Assembly: GCF_008000935.1 (NCBI RefSeq)
Contig: NZ_CP042831.1
Coordinates: 1,860,001 to 1,924,000, forward strand
DNA from: Flavobacterium alkalisoli
GTDB taxonomy: Bacteria; Bacteroidota; Bacteroidia; Flavobacteriales; Flavobacteriaceae
Length of the DNA: 64,000 bases
Direction of reading: 5' to 3'
Shown here: positions 53,683 to 63,171 of the stretch, one piece after another
How positions within the stretch are numbered: position 1 is the stretch's first letter
Layout: each line of letters starts with the position of its first letter
The notes under the pieces: model-generated
The model's input: the letters and a program-made list of their open reading frames with translations, nothing else
Database searches by the model: none
Told to the model about the DNA's origin: nothing
Translations under genes and position numbers: made by a program

Positions 53683-56600
53683 ATGAAGTTAAAATTACCT
53701 CGTTTTCTTTGTGCGCTGGTTCCTTTAATGTCGCTATCTGCGGCTGCTCAGGAGTACGTGCCTCTTACCGTAACATCGGGCTATAATGCAGACGTGGTTG
53801 CAAATGGTGCTGGTAGTGCTGCTTCATCTACCAGTATTCAGGTTGACAACGACAGTTTTGCTTTTTTAAGTACTGACTTTGTTTCGCCAAGTAATGCATC
53901 ATATTCAGGAGCTTTGCCAGCTACAGGTTTAGTAAATTCAGCAGCTACTGCAGGATTAAGCTATCAGTTTGCTCCATTTAGCGGTAACAACTCTATGCGC
54001 ATTCCTACTTCTGCTACCAGTTTAACAGCGGTTTTTTCTAATCAGGTAATGGCTAGTAAGCTTTATTTGCTTGGTACGTCAGGAAGTGGACAGTCAACAA
54101 TATCAGTAACAGTTAATTTTACTGATGCGACTTCGCAAGTTTCTACAGGTTTAATACTGCCTGACTGGTTTAACAGTACATTGCAACCGGTAGCTGTATC
54201 TGGTTTTGGTAGGGTTAGTATTGCTACTAATGCTATTGAAACTCCAACTGGAAACCCAAGGCTTTATCAGTTAACAGTAAATATTGATGCTGCAAATCAG
54301 GGTAAGCTTATTGAAAGTGTTCAGGTAACTAAAACATCTACTGCTGCCAGTGTTGTAAACATTATGGCTTTTACTGCAGATGCTATTCCTTCTTGTCCGG
54401 CTCCAACTAATCTTACTTCTTCTTCTACGCCAGATAGCGGTACAGTATCATGGTCTCCTGCGCCGGTAGTGCCTTCAGGAGGATATGATTATTACATGTC
54501 TGCAACAAACACTCCTCCTACAGAGACTACCGAGGTTACTAATGTAGCTAATACTGTTAACTCGGTTACATTTGAAGATTTAACAGCAGGTACTACATAT
54601 TATGTATGGGTGAGATCTAATTGTGGAACGGATGATTTAGGTAACTGGGTAATGACTACCGTTACTCCGGGACAATTAACTGTTGCTTATGACGGAGGTG
54701 TATCATCTACTGAGTATATGACAAATGCATCACCAACATCAGTTTCTACATGTCCTGCTTTAGTTTCTGTAGATGTGCCGGAAGGATACCAAGTTGCGTC
54801 TGTTAGCGTAGCTTATAGTATGACTTCTTTTGGAAGTACATGGAAATCAGATCAGGTTTCGAGAGTTAAATGTATTACTACAGGCTTAGCTGAATCACAG
54901 GTTTATGCAGGTGTAGGTAATACAGCAGGTACAATGTTATATAACAGAACAGGACTTAATATTGCGGCCGGTGCAACAGGTACGATTCAGTTTGAACTTG
55001 GTCCTTGGAGGACTTTTGGTTCTACTGGTTGCGGAACTACAAATGCTCAGCTTGATAGTTTTTCTGTAACAGTTACATATGAACCATTTGTATGTGATTT
55101 ACCTGCGCCTGATGCTGATGATCAGATAGCGTGTGGAGGTATTGGATTTACTGTTTCTGATCTAATGGTTAGCGGTGCTGCAAATGTTGAATTCAATTGG
55201 TATGCCACTGAAGATGCTACTGAACCTTTAGATACTGAGACTCTTATCGAAGAAGATGGTACTTATTATGTTTCTCAATATATAGGAACTTGTGAGAGTG
55301 ACAGAACAGCAGTAGCTGTAACTGTTAACTCTGTAAATCCTCCAACTGCAGATGCAGAACAAACAGTTTGTCCGGGATCTCTTATTGCAGATTTAACAGC
55401 TGAGGCTGAAACAGGAGGAGTTCTTTTATGGTTCTTAACAGCTGATGCTCCAAACCCTGTTGGTACAAATACCCCTCTTACTGAAGGTTCGTATTTTGTA
55501 TGTCAGCAAAAAACAGGTTGCCGTAGCCCAAGAGTTGAGGTTGAGGTAGTATTTACAGATGTTCCGCTTCCAACTGTTGAAGATCAGGAAGTTTGCCAGG
55601 GTGCTACAATTGCCGATCTTGTTGTTGAGGGTGATGAAGGTGCAGCTATCCACTGGTATGCTACTGCTGATTCTCCTTTTGTTCTTAACGGAACTACAGT
55701 TTTACAGGAAGGTACTTATTTTGTGGCTCAGGCTCCGGAAAACTGTGGAGATAGCGACAGAGTAGAGGTCCAAATTACTTTTACAGAAATTCCTATGCCA
55801 ACAGCATCTGCCAGCCAGTCTCTTTGTGAAGGTGCAACAGTGGGCGATTTAATGGCTCTTGCAGAAGGTGAAGGTATGCTAAACTGGTATGCTACAGCCG
55901 ATGCTCCAAATCCGTTAGCTGAATCAACATTAATTCAGCCGGGATCTTATTTTGTTTCTTTTGAGCAGGAAGGTTGTGGAGAAAGTGACAGGGTTGAGGT
56001 TGTGGTAGACTTTAATGAGATTGCTGCTCCCGGAACTGAAACTAACCAATATTTTTGTGGTAGTGTAACTGTTGATGAATTATTCTCTGTTGCTCTTCCT
56101 GGTGCTCAGGTACAATGGTATGCTACAGAAGAGTCTGAAGAGCCAATTGCTATGGGTACTCAACTTGAGCCGGGAACGTATTTTGCAAGACAGGTAATTG
56201 CAGGATGTGTAAGTGCTGCAAACGATACTCATGTATTTATTAATGCTGTGCCGGATGCTCCAACAGGAGATGAAAACCAATCTTTTGCTGAAGGTTCTGT
56301 TGTGGAGTCTCTTGAGGTTACTGCTGCCGGAAACGGTACTTTAAATTACTATGTGATGGTAGAAGGTGAGATGGTAGCTGTAGAGCCGGGTGATGAACTA
56401 ATGGATGATACAGTTTACTATGTTACGCAAACTGTAGAGGGTTGTGAAAGTGAGCCTCTTGAAGTTGAGGTTGCTATAACTTTAGGTGTAAGTGACTTTG
56501 CTGCTGCAGGTTTACAGGTTTATCCTAACCCTGTTGAAAGTATGCTAACTATTACTAGTAAAGAGTTTGTTTCTCAAATAACCATTACCAACCTGTTAGG

Positions 56601-56736
56601 TCAAAAAGTAATGGATGTTTCTGTAAATGCTAACAATACTGAGATAAATGTTTCTTCTCTGCCACAGGGTACTTATATCCTTCAGGTATATGGAGAAGAA
56701 GGAAAATCTTACTCTACTAAAATTATGAGAAAATAA
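53683..56736 (+). CDS. Secreted T9SS multidomain surface protein
   Basis: 1017 residues. Signal peptide (residues 1-23, ending SLSAAAQ). An N-terminal beta region to about 230, a fibronectin type III domain (about 235-330: CPAPTNLTSSSTPDSGTVSW, YYVWVRSNCG), another beta domain, then at least five Ig-like repeats of about 75-80 residues, each with an early Cys (TVCPGSLIADL, EVCQGATIADL, SLCEGATVGDL) and WYAT-D. The last 75 residues (LQVYPNPVESMLTIT to IMRK) are a type IX sorting domain. Exported through PorV/SprA-type T9SS and likely an adhesin. Confidence 0.85.
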   Translation: MKLKLPRFLCALVPLMSLSAAAQEYVPLTVTSGYNADVVANGAGSAASSTSIQVDNDSFAFLSTDFVSPSNASYSGALPATGLVNSAATAGLSYQFAPFSGNNSMRIPTSATSLTAVFSNQVMASKLYLLGTSGSGQSTISVTVNFTDATSQVSTGLILPDWFNSTLQPVAVSGFGRVSIATNAIETPTGNPRLYQLTVNIDAANQGKLIESVQVTKTSTAASVVNIMAFTADAIPSCPAPTNLTSSSTPDSGTVSWSPAPVVPSGGYDYYMSATNTPPTETTEVTNVANTVNSVTFEDLTAGTTYYVWVRSNCGTDDLGNWVMTTVTPGQLTVAYDGGVSSTEYMTNASPTSVSTCPALVSVDVPEGYQVASVSVAYSMTSFGSTWKSDQVSRVKCITTGLAESQVYAGVGNTAGTMLYNRTGLNIAAGATGTIQFELGPWRTFGSTGCGTTNAQLDSFSVTVTYEPFVCDLPAPDADDQIACGGIGFTVSDLMVSGAANVEFNWYATEDATEPLDTETLIEEDGTYYVSQYIGTCESDRTAVAVTVNSVNPPTADAEQTVCPGSLIADLTAEAETGGVLLWFLTADAPNPVGTNTPLTEGSYFVCQQKTGCRSPRVEVEVVFTDVPLPTVEDQEVCQGATIADLVVEGDEGAAIHWYATADSPFVLNGTTVLQEGTYFVAQAPENCGDSDRVEVQITFTEIPMPTASASQSLCEGATVGDLMALAEGEGMLNWYATADAPNPLAESTLIQPGSYFVSFEQEGCGESDRVEVVVDFNEIAAPGTETNQYFCGSVTVDELFSVALPGAQVQWYATEESEEPIAMGTQLEPGTYFARQVIAGCVSAANDTHVFINAVPDAPTGDENQSFAEGSVVESLEVTAAGNGTLNYYVMVEGEMVAVEPGDELMDDTVYYVTQTVEGCESEPLEVEVAITLGVSDFAAAGLQVYPNPVESMLTITSKEFVSQITITNLLGQKVMDVSVNANNTEINVSSLPQGTYILQVYGEEGKSYSTKIMRK

Positions 56737-56755
56737 TTTTTTAATAATATATAAT

Positions 56756-56782
56756 AAAAAGGGCGCTGTTAAGCGCCCTTTT
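56756..56782 (+). terminator. Terminator of the T9SS protein gene
   Basis: aaagggcgct / agcgcccttt with loop gtta and a T-run, about 20 bp past the stop. Confidence 0.8.
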
Positions 56783-56839
56783 GTTTTTTAAAGCCCTATA
56801 ATACTAATTGGTTAAATTGCATACAGGGCTTTTATTGTA

Positions 56840-57088
56840 TTACGAATGCTGTAGCTCCAGCTCGTTATAATTTTTGTTACTGTTAGTTTCAGGTATTTCC
56901 ACATACTTTATTTTAAACATGGAGCGAATTATGACAGCCGTACATAAAATACTTATAATTAATACTGTTAGGTGAACAGCTTTAAAGATAAGATAGTTGG
57001 CTTCTCCTGTTTTGGTAAATTCTACAGAAAGGTTGTATCCTGAAATTGCCATCAGCACAACCGTTGGTATCAGCAATACTAGTTTCAT
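56840..57088 (-). CDS. Small two-helix membrane protein
   Basis: 82 residues. An N-terminal helix (LVLLIPTVVLMAISGYNLSV) and a second (AVHLTVLIISILCTAVIIRS), then a polar tail. No family recognised. Chromosomal, alone on its strand. Confidence 0.55.
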   Translation of the reverse strand: MKLVLLIPTVVLMAISGYNLSVEFTKTGEANYLIFKAVHLTVLIISILCTAVIIRSMFKIKYVEIPETNSNKNYNELELQHS

Positions 57089-57252
57089 ACTATTTATTTT
57101 TTATTGATTTGTATACTGCAATTTCGCTCTTATAAATCATAATTTTAGCTAATCATTTACTAATTAATACTTAAAATTTATATTGTAACTAATTAGTTAA
57201 CAGAATGATAAAAACATGTCTCGTTTTAAAGGGTAATAATGTAAATGTGCAT

Positions 57253-57260
57253 TACGTTTG
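57253..57260 (+). promoter_or_regulatory. -7 box for the 57279 gene
   Basis: TACGTTTG, a TAnnTTTG match, 19 nt before the first ATG. It supports transcription of the following small gene. Confidence 0.35.
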
Positions 57261-57278
57261 TATTAAAGTATGTGAGAA

Positions 57279-57581
57279 ATGAAAAGTTGTGTAAAAGAAT
57301 TTTGTAATTTTAGAACGAATATGAAGCTGAATGAGTACAAACAATTAAGTGATGAAAGGCAGTATGATATACTTTGGGATAAAGGTGTTTTAGTTGACGC
57401 CTGTATTGAAGGTAAAGTAAAAAAACTGCTATATGCCATAGACAATTTTTTTGTTGAACTATGGTGCGATTTGTTAACCAATAATGTGAGCTGGAAGCTC
57501 AGTTTTAAGCAAGGGCGGCTTTTAGAGAAATATCTTAACCGATATCCCCTGGAGTTTATTTACAATATAGAGAAGGAATAA
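57279..57581 (+). CDS. Small conserved-type protein of unknown function
   Basis: 100 residues from the ATG at 57279; the ATG at 57321 (MKLNEYKQL) would give 86. Helical, with QYDILWDKGVLVDACIEGKV and FFVELWCDLLTNNVSWKLSF. Resembles short Bacteroidetes hypothetical proteins; function unknown. Confidence 0.5.
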   Translation: MKSCVKEFCNFRTNMKLNEYKQLSDERQYDILWDKGVLVDACIEGKVKKLLYAIDNFFVELWCDLLTNNVSWKLSFKQGRLLEKYLNRYPLEFIYNIEKE

Positions 57582-57613
57582 AAAAAAGGCACTCATTGAG
57601 TGCCTTTTTTTTA
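57580..57613. terminator. Shared bidirectional terminator
   Basis: ggcactca / tgagtgcc flanked by an A-run and a T-run, between convergent genes 57279 and pfkB. Confidence 0.8.
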
Positions 57614-58555
57614 TTTTATTGTTACAGCTTTATCAATTAGCCAGTTGTAAAGGCGTTCGGCATCTTTTACATTAAAGAGTCCTGTACCCGGATTCATGGT
57701 TGCGGCCGTGCCACAGGCAACACCCATGCAGGCCATTTGAGCAGGAGATCCGTTTTTTGCTAATACAGATACCATTCCGGCAACCATACTGTCTCCGGCA
57801 CCTACAGTGCTTAATTTTTTTACAGAAGGGGCAGGTATGTGCAGGCAGTTATCGGCGGTTACAAGATACGCTCCCTGCGGTCCCATAGATACTACTATCA
57901 TTTGGGCTTTTCCTTCTTCAATAAGTTTTTTGGCTGCTTGGTCAGCCACTTCGTTGTCCAAGGTTTCAATGCCTGTTAGGCGGCTTAATTCGCCCAGGTT
58001 TGGCTTTAGCAGGTAAACACCTTCTTCCAGTATTGCCGTAAGTGCATCGCCGGATGTATCGGCTACCACTTTAGCATTTTTCTGTTTAGCAATGGCTGTT
58101 ATTTGTCTAAGCACGGCAGCGTCCATCTCCGGAGGAAGACTTCCGCTTATAACAACTATTTCGGGAAAAGGAGAGAAGCTGTTAATGGTTTCTATTATTT
58201 GATTAACCTCTTCATTGCTTACAACTTCGCCGGGCATACCAAAACGGTACTGCTCGTTACTTGCTGTATCTACAACGGTAAAGTTTTCACGGGTTTCTCC
58301 CTGAGTATTTACAGGTAGTATGTCTACTTTTTCTTTTAATAGTAATTCTTCAAGGAGTTTACCGGTGCGCCCGCCCGATGTGAATAAAGCTGTGGAATTT
58401 ATACCAAGCCTCACGAGTCCGCGGGATACATTAATGCCTCCACCTCCAGGCTCATATTTAGGGGGTGTGCAGCGCAGCTTTTTTTCCGGTTTAATATTGG
58501 CGACTTCACTGCTTTTGTCTACAGTGGGATTTAGTGTAATAGTAAGTACTTTCAT
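57611..58555 (-). CDS. pfkB: 6-phosphofructokinase 2 family (PfkB)
   Basis: 314 residues, the usual length. PfkB-family ribokinase fold: TLNPTVDKSSEV at the N-terminus, CTPPKYEPGGGGINVSRGLV (sugar-phosphate site), ISGSLPP, VKPN-type LKPNLGEL, and the nucleotide-site signature STVGAGDSMVAGMV with the catalytic Asp. Closely follows E. coli PfkB through KLRCT-P-EPGGGGINV. Transfers phosphate from ATP to fructose 6-phosphate; a role with fructose 1-phosphate or tagatose 6-phosphate cannot be excluded. Single gene, own terminator. Confidence 0.85.
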   Translation of the reverse strand: MKVLTITLNPTVDKSSEVANIKPEKKLRCTPPKYEPGGGGINVSRGLVRLGINSTALFTSGGRTGKLLEELLLKEKVDILPVNTQGETRENFTVVDTASNEQYRFGMPGEVVSNEEVNQIIETINSFSPFPEIVVISGSLPPEMDAAVLRQITAIAKQKNAKVVADTSGDALTAILEEGVYLLKPNLGELSRLTGIETLDNEVADQAAKKLIEEGKAQMIVVSMGPQGAYLVTADNCLHIPAPSVKKLSTVGAGDSMVAGMVSVLAKNGSPAQMACMGVACGTAATMNPGTGLFNVKDAERLYNWLIDKAVTIK

Positions 58556-58683
58556 TAAGGTTTAGGCTTATTATTTAGATGAAAGCTAATTTACCAAAAT
58601 GATTAGGTTTTGCAAGTGTGCAAAAAGTAAAAATTAATAAAGCAAGTGGAAGGTGTGTGGGGTGAGTGTGTGTGAAGGAAAGA

Positions 58684-58986
58684 TTAAGGCTGTAAAAAAC
58701 GCTCCAGTATGCTATATTCGTTGCTTAGCTCGATATAATAGCAGTCTTTAGGGATTTCTACATCAAATTTTGAGATTTGTTTATCGGTAAAACCACGTTG
58801 TTTAAGCTCCTCTTTAGTGTGAAGTAGTACAGGCTCGTCGCCCACGTAATACAAATTTGCATCATTTTTGCTAATTTCTTTAACGTGACCTGAGATGCCA
58901 TAATCCATCGAATTATACAGTAAATCTTTTTCCAGCTCTTCGTCTGAAAGCTGGTTAATCCATGCTTTAAGGTCTTTCAGCTTCAT
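58684..58986 (-). CDS. Small acidic protein of unknown function
   Basis: 100 residues: MKLKDLKAWINQLSDEELEK, a beta part (EISKNDANLYYVGDEPVLLH), FTDKQISKFDVEIPKDC. Soluble, no family recognised. The 58987-59367 gap contains only AT-rich sequence with no gene or strong hairpin. Confidence 0.55.
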   Translation of the reverse strand: MKLKDLKAWINQLSDEELEKDLLYNSMDYGISGHVKEISKNDANLYYVGDEPVLLHTKEELKQRGFTDKQISKFDVEIPKDCYYIELSNEYSILERFLQP

Positions 58987-59367
58987 AGGCTATAATTATT
59001 TTTAATGCTTAGCCTTTGGGGGACTAATCGGTTAATACACATAAAAATACGACGTAAAAATATTAAAATTTTGTTAATCTTTTATTAATAATCTTACTTT
59101 TTTGCTGTAGAAAAAAATAATTTATTATATCATAATCATCCCTAAGGCTAGATTTGTTCAGCTATTGCTCATTTTTAACCATTTTTAATAAACTAAGAAA
59201 ACAATGTATTTGATAGTGACTTTGATTGTCAAAATGTTGAGTTAAATAAGCCTATATATTAAGTAGATTTGAATGGATTAAGATAAGGTTAACTTCAGGC
59301 TTTATTCAATAAAACCAGAGGTTAAGCGTTATATTAGCAGCTTAAAGGTGTTTAAAGAAAGTTTTTA

Positions 59368-59667
59368 ATGAAGAAATTAGATGTAAAACATACCGCATTC
59401 CATATTTTGATAGGAGTTTATTTTTTATGGGTTGCAGTAATAACTGTGCTAATAGGTATGACAGCCTTTAATGAGATTAACCATATAAATTCAGGGGTTA
59501 ATGAAGTGTTCCTGTTCTGGATACTTTTAAACCTGTTTATGGGTACGGCAATTTTTACGGTAATAAGAATGTTTAGAAATAAAACTATACTAAACCGCAT
59601 AGTGCTTTACAGCTATGTATTTGTTGTAGGTGCTTCGGCGGGGGTTTGGTATTTGGTAAAAGCATAA
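59368..59667 (+). CDS. Three-helix membrane protein
   Basis: 99 residues with three membrane segments (FHILIGVYFLWVAVITVLIG, VFLFWILLNLFMGTAIFTVI, IVLYSYVFVVGASAGVWYLV). Not recognised. Own terminator follows. Confidence 0.55.
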   Translation: MKKLDVKHTAFHILIGVYFLWVAVITVLIGMTAFNEINHINSGVNEVFLFWILLNLFMGTAIFTVIRMFRNKTILNRIVLYSYVFVVGASAGVWYLVKA

Positions 59668-59699
59668 AAAAACCGCTGCTAAGGGTTGCAGCGGTTTTT
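59665..59699 (+). terminator. Terminator after the three-helix membrane protein
   Basis: aaaaccgctgc / gcagcggtttt, loop taagggtt. The following 59700-59887 region contains no gene. Confidence 0.8.
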
Positions 59700-59887
59700 A
59701 ACCAAATAAACAATCTAAAATAACCTAACCTTTTTATGAAGATTTGTATTATATAGATGCAAATAATATAAAAAGGTTGCTTGATTAAAGAAAATATTTG
59801 TGTACTTTGTAAATCGTAACCCCAACTGTTATTTATAATAGATTTAGTGGGGTATAATGTATATTTGCGTTTTATTTTTAATGTAGA

Positions 59888-60172
59888 ATGGATAAGAAAA
59901 GCGAAGATTTTTATAGGAGACTTCATGAAGAATTAGCCGGATCAACCACTTGGCCCTCTGAATATTTATTTAAATTCATTGTGCCTTCAGAACCGGAAAA
60001 AATTAAAGAAATAGAAAAAGCCTTTGACCAAATGGGGGCAGTAATTGAAACAACACAATCCAAAACAGGAAAGTATACCAGTGTTTCAATAAATGTAACT
60101 ATGAAAAGTGCCCAGGCTGTGGTAGATAAATATATTGAAATGTCTACCATAGAAGGTATCATTTCACTTTAA
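59888..60172 (+). CDS. DUF493 family protein
   Basis: 94 residues: SEDFYRRLHEELAGSTTWPS, EYLFKFIVPSEPEKIKEIEK, TSVSINVTMKSAQAVVDKYI. Matches the DUF493 (YbeD-like) family, a small ACT-like fold that is mostly unstudied. First of a run with DUF4290 and murA, gaps of 10 and 16 nt, so likely one operon. Confidence 0.8.
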   Translation: MDKKSEDFYRRLHEELAGSTTWPSEYLFKFIVPSEPEKIKEIEKAFDQMGAVIETTQSKTGKYTSVSINVTMKSAQAVVDKYIEMSTIEGIISL

Positions 60173-60182
60173 AAACAAAAAA

Positions 60183-60878
60183 ATGAAATACAATCCTGAC
60201 GATGCCATAGGATATCTGGAATATAATGCCGAAAGGCCTAAACTTATTATTCCGGAATATGGCAGGCATCTGCAAAAACTTATAGAACAGGCTGTAGAAC
60301 TGGAAGACAGGGAAGAGCGTAACAAAGCTGCAAAATATATCATATCGGTTATGGGAAGCCTTAACCCGCACCTGCGTGACGTGCCCGATTTTCAGCATAA
60401 GCTATGGGATCAGATTTTTATAATGTCTGATTTTAAGCTGGATGTTGATTCTCCATATCCTATACCTTCTAAAGAGATGCTGGAGCAAAAACCGGATACG
60501 CTTGGTTATCCGCAAAACTTCCCTAAATACCGCTTTTATGGTAACAACATTAAATACATGATTGATGTTGCCAATAAATGGGAAGAAGGTGACCTTAAAA
60601 CTGCGCTGATTATGGTTATAGCTAACCATATGAAAAAATCATACCTGAGCTGGAATAAGGATACCGTAAAGGATGAGGTTATTTTTGAACACCTACTTGA
60701 GCTTTCGGGAGGAAAAATAAACCTTCTTAAAACGGATGAAGAGCTTTCTGCCTCTACCGATTTAATGAGGGTTAATAAGAAAACCAGTAATAAGACCCAG
60801 TTTAGCAATAATGGCAAACAGAAAGGTCACAGAAACAACAACACTAAGAACCAAAACAATAAAAACAGAAAATCCTAA
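60183..60878 (+). CDS. DUF4290 family protein
   Basis: 231 residues. MKYNPDDAIGYLEYNAERPK, LIIPEYGRHLQKLIEQAVEL and GSLNPHLRDVPDFQHKLWDQ are typical of DUF4290, restricted to Bacteroidetes and usually just upstream of murA, as here. Ends in an Asn/Lys-rich tail. Function unknown; the constant murA linkage suggests a cell-wall connection. Confidence 0.8.
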   Translation: MKYNPDDAIGYLEYNAERPKLIIPEYGRHLQKLIEQAVELEDREERNKAAKYIISVMGSLNPHLRDVPDFQHKLWDQIFIMSDFKLDVDSPYPIPSKEMLEQKPDTLGYPQNFPKYRFYGNNIKYMIDVANKWEEGDLKTALIMVIANHMKKSYLSWNKDTVKDEVIFEHLLELSGGKINLLKTDEELSASTDLMRVNKKTSNKTQFSNNGKQKGHRNNNTKNQNNKNRKS

Positions 60879-60894
60879 ATTTCTTTAACGCCGC

Positions 60895-62205
60895 ATGGGA
60901 ACATTTAAAATTGAAGGAGGAGTACAATTAAAAGGAGAAATAACGCCTCAGGGTGCAAAAAATGAAGCTTTACAAGTGTTATGTACTGTATTGCTTACAC
61001 CCGAAAAAGTTACGATTACCAATATTCCGGATATTATTGACGTAAATAAGCTTATTACACTTTTAAAGAATTTAGGCGTAAAGATTGAGAAATTAGGACA
61101 CGGTGCTTATACATTTCAGGCTGATGAGGTAAATCTTGCTTACCTTGAATCGGAAGCTTTTAAAGAAGAAGGCAAGTCACTTAGAGGGTCTATAATGATT
61201 GTAGGTCCGCTATTGGCTCGCTTCGGTAAAGGTTATATCCCTAAACCGGGTGGTGATAAAATAGGAAGAAGAAGACTTGATACCCACTTTGAGGGCTTTA
61301 TTAACCTGGGAGCTAAATTCCGTTACAATAAAGAAGACTATTTTTATGGTGTAGAAGCCGACAGACTTAAGGGTACTTACATGCTTTTAGATGAAGCATC
61401 GGTTACCGGTACAGCAAACATTATTATGGCTGCCGTACTTGCTGAAGGCAAAACGACTATATATAATGCAGCTTGTGAGCCATACCTGCAGCAGCTTTGT
61501 AAAATGCTTAACAGTATGGGAGCTAAAATTACAGGGGTAGGATCTAACCTTGTGGAAATTGAAGGTGTGGAAAAACTGGGAGGTTGTGAGCATAGAATCC
61601 TACCGGATATGATCGAGATAGGAAGCTGGATTGGTCTTGCTGCTATGACCAGAAGTGAAATTACCATTAAAAATGTTAGCTGGGATAATTTAGGTATTAT
61701 TCCAAGTACTTTTAGAAAACTAGGTATTACACTTGAGCGTAGGGGAGATGATATTTATATTCCTGCTCATGCAGATGGTTATGAAATTCAAAATTACATT
61801 GACGGTTCTATACTTACCATTGCTGATGCTCCGTGGCCGGGCTTTACACCCGATTTATTGAGTATTGTACTCGTTGTGGCAACACAGGCAAGAGGTAGTG
61901 TGCTTATCCATCAAAAGATGTTTGAAAGCCGCCTTTTCTTTGTAGACAGGCTTATAGATATGGGTGCAAAAATTATCCTTTGCGATCCGCACAGGGCTAC
62001 GGTTATCGGTCACGATTTCAAATCGCAGCTTAAAGGTATTATGATGTCTTCACCAGATATCAGGGCGGGTATATCTCTTGTTATTGCAGCACTTTCTGCT
62101 AAAGGTGTAAGTACAATTCAAAACATAGACCAGATAGACAGAGGTTATGAAAGAATAGACGAGAGGTTAAGAGCACTTGGTGCTAAAATTACCAGAGAGT
62201 CTTAA
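60895..62205 (+). CDS. murA: UDP-N-acetylglucosamine 1-carboxyvinyltransferase (MurA)
   Basis: 436 residues, full length. First committed step of peptidoglycan synthesis: adds enolpyruvate from PEP to UDP-GlcNAc in the cytoplasm. GAKNEAL holds the conserved Lys-Asn pair; RGSIMIVGPLLARFGKGYIP leads to the active-site loop PGGDKIGRRRLDTH, where position 121 is Asp. In E. coli this residue is Cys115, the fosfomycin target. TPDLLSIV and RGYERIDERL near the C-terminus are family-typical. Third gene of the DUF493-DUF4290-murA operon. Confidence 0.95.
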   Translation: MGTFKIEGGVQLKGEITPQGAKNEALQVLCTVLLTPEKVTITNIPDIIDVNKLITLLKNLGVKIEKLGHGAYTFQADEVNLAYLESEAFKEEGKSLRGSIMIVGPLLARFGKGYIPKPGGDKIGRRRLDTHFEGFINLGAKFRYNKEDYFYGVEADRLKGTYMLLDEASVTGTANIIMAAVLAEGKTTIYNAACEPYLQQLCKMLNSMGAKITGVGSNLVEIEGVEKLGGCEHRILPDMIEIGSWIGLAAMTRSEITIKNVSWDNLGIIPSTFRKLGITLERRGDDIYIPAHADGYEIQNYIDGSILTIADAPWPGFTPDLLSIVLVVATQARGSVLIHQKMFESRLFFVDRLIDMGAKIILCDPHRATVIGHDFKSQLKGIMMSSPDIRAGISLVIAALSAKGVSTIQNIDQIDRGYERIDERLRALGAKITRES

Positions 62206-62225
62206 TTCTCTTACTCGACGATAAT

Positions 62226-62260
62226 AAAAAAAAGAGCTGAAATTTTTCAGCTCTTTTTTT
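62226..62260 (+). terminator. Terminator of the murA operon
   Basis: aaagagctgaaa / tttcagctcttt with A- and T-runs on either side. Confidence 0.8.
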
Positions 62261-62296
62261 TATTAAATTTGGTTAGATTCTTTGAAGTAAGATTTT

Positions 62297-63106
62297 TTGA
62301 AAACTCAAAACACAATAAGATCATTTTATAAACCTATTCAACCAACGGCTGTTAGAGAAGAGGGTTTAATGTATAAAGAACTTCTTCCTGATTTTAGATT
62401 GAAGGATCTTATATATTGTTATTGGGAGCTGAAAACTACACAAAAACTTTCGGAAGCATACACTTATAATGTAGTGGCAGATGGTTGTATAGATGTGTTT
62501 TTTGAGCTTAACAACCCTCAAAACAGTTATGTGATGGGGTTTAGTAACAGTAATACAGAGTTTTCCATAGATAAAAGATTTCATTACATAGGCATACGCT
62601 TTTTGCCTACAGCTTTTACCCGCCTTTTTAATGTAAGAGCAACTGAATTGAGTAGTCGTTTTGAATCGCTTTATGATGTTGTACCTGCCCTATCAAAGTT
62701 TATTTCTTTTAAAATAAAAGATAATTCTACTTTTGAACAGATTACCTCTTTATTAAATGATTTTTTCTGTAATTATCTCAGTATACATGACGTTGATGCC
62801 GATAAACGTTTTTTTAATGCTCTCTTGATTACATTAAAATATAAAGGGAATTTAAATGTTGAGACTGGCCTGGATACAGGTGTTAGCTTAAGGCAGTTGA
62901 GGAGAATGTTTGAACATTATATTGGGACTAACGTAAAAACGTTTTGTAAAGTGGTACGATTCCAAAATCTTTTAAACTTATCACAACAGGAAGGAAGCGA
63001 CATAAATAAACTTTTTTATGATGCAGGATATTACGATCAGGCACATTTTATAAAAGATTTTAAAAATCTTTATGGAATTACCCCTGGCAAATCACTACAA
63101 AAATAA
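62297..63106 (+). CDS. AraC-family transcriptional regulator
   Basis: 269 residues from a TTG; the ATG at 62369 would give 245 and also keep the domains. The N-terminal domain (YKELLPDFRLKDLIYCYWEL, VVADGCIDVFFEL, YIGIRFLPTAFTRLF) fits DUF6597-type sensor domains. C-terminal AraC HTH: VSLRQLRRMFEHYIGTNVKT, CKVVRFQNLL, FYDAGYYDQAHFIKDFKNLY, GITPGK. The adjacent rightward glyoxalase-fold gene may be its target. Confidence 0.85.
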   Translation: MKTQNTIRSFYKPIQPTAVREEGLMYKELLPDFRLKDLIYCYWELKTTQKLSEAYTYNVVADGCIDVFFELNNPQNSYVMGFSNSNTEFSIDKRFHYIGIRFLPTAFTRLFNVRATELSSRFESLYDVVPALSKFISFKIKDNSTFEQITSLLNDFFCNYLSIHDVDADKRFFNALLITLKYKGNLNVETGLDTGVSLRQLRRMFEHYIGTNVKTFCKVVRFQNLLNLSQQEGSDINKLFYDAGYYDQAHFIKDFKNLYGITPGKSLQK

Positions 63107-63171
63107 TGTCCGTTTTTTACAATTATAAGTGCTGGATTTAAGCAAACTTTGCTTTATCAAACAATCAAAAG

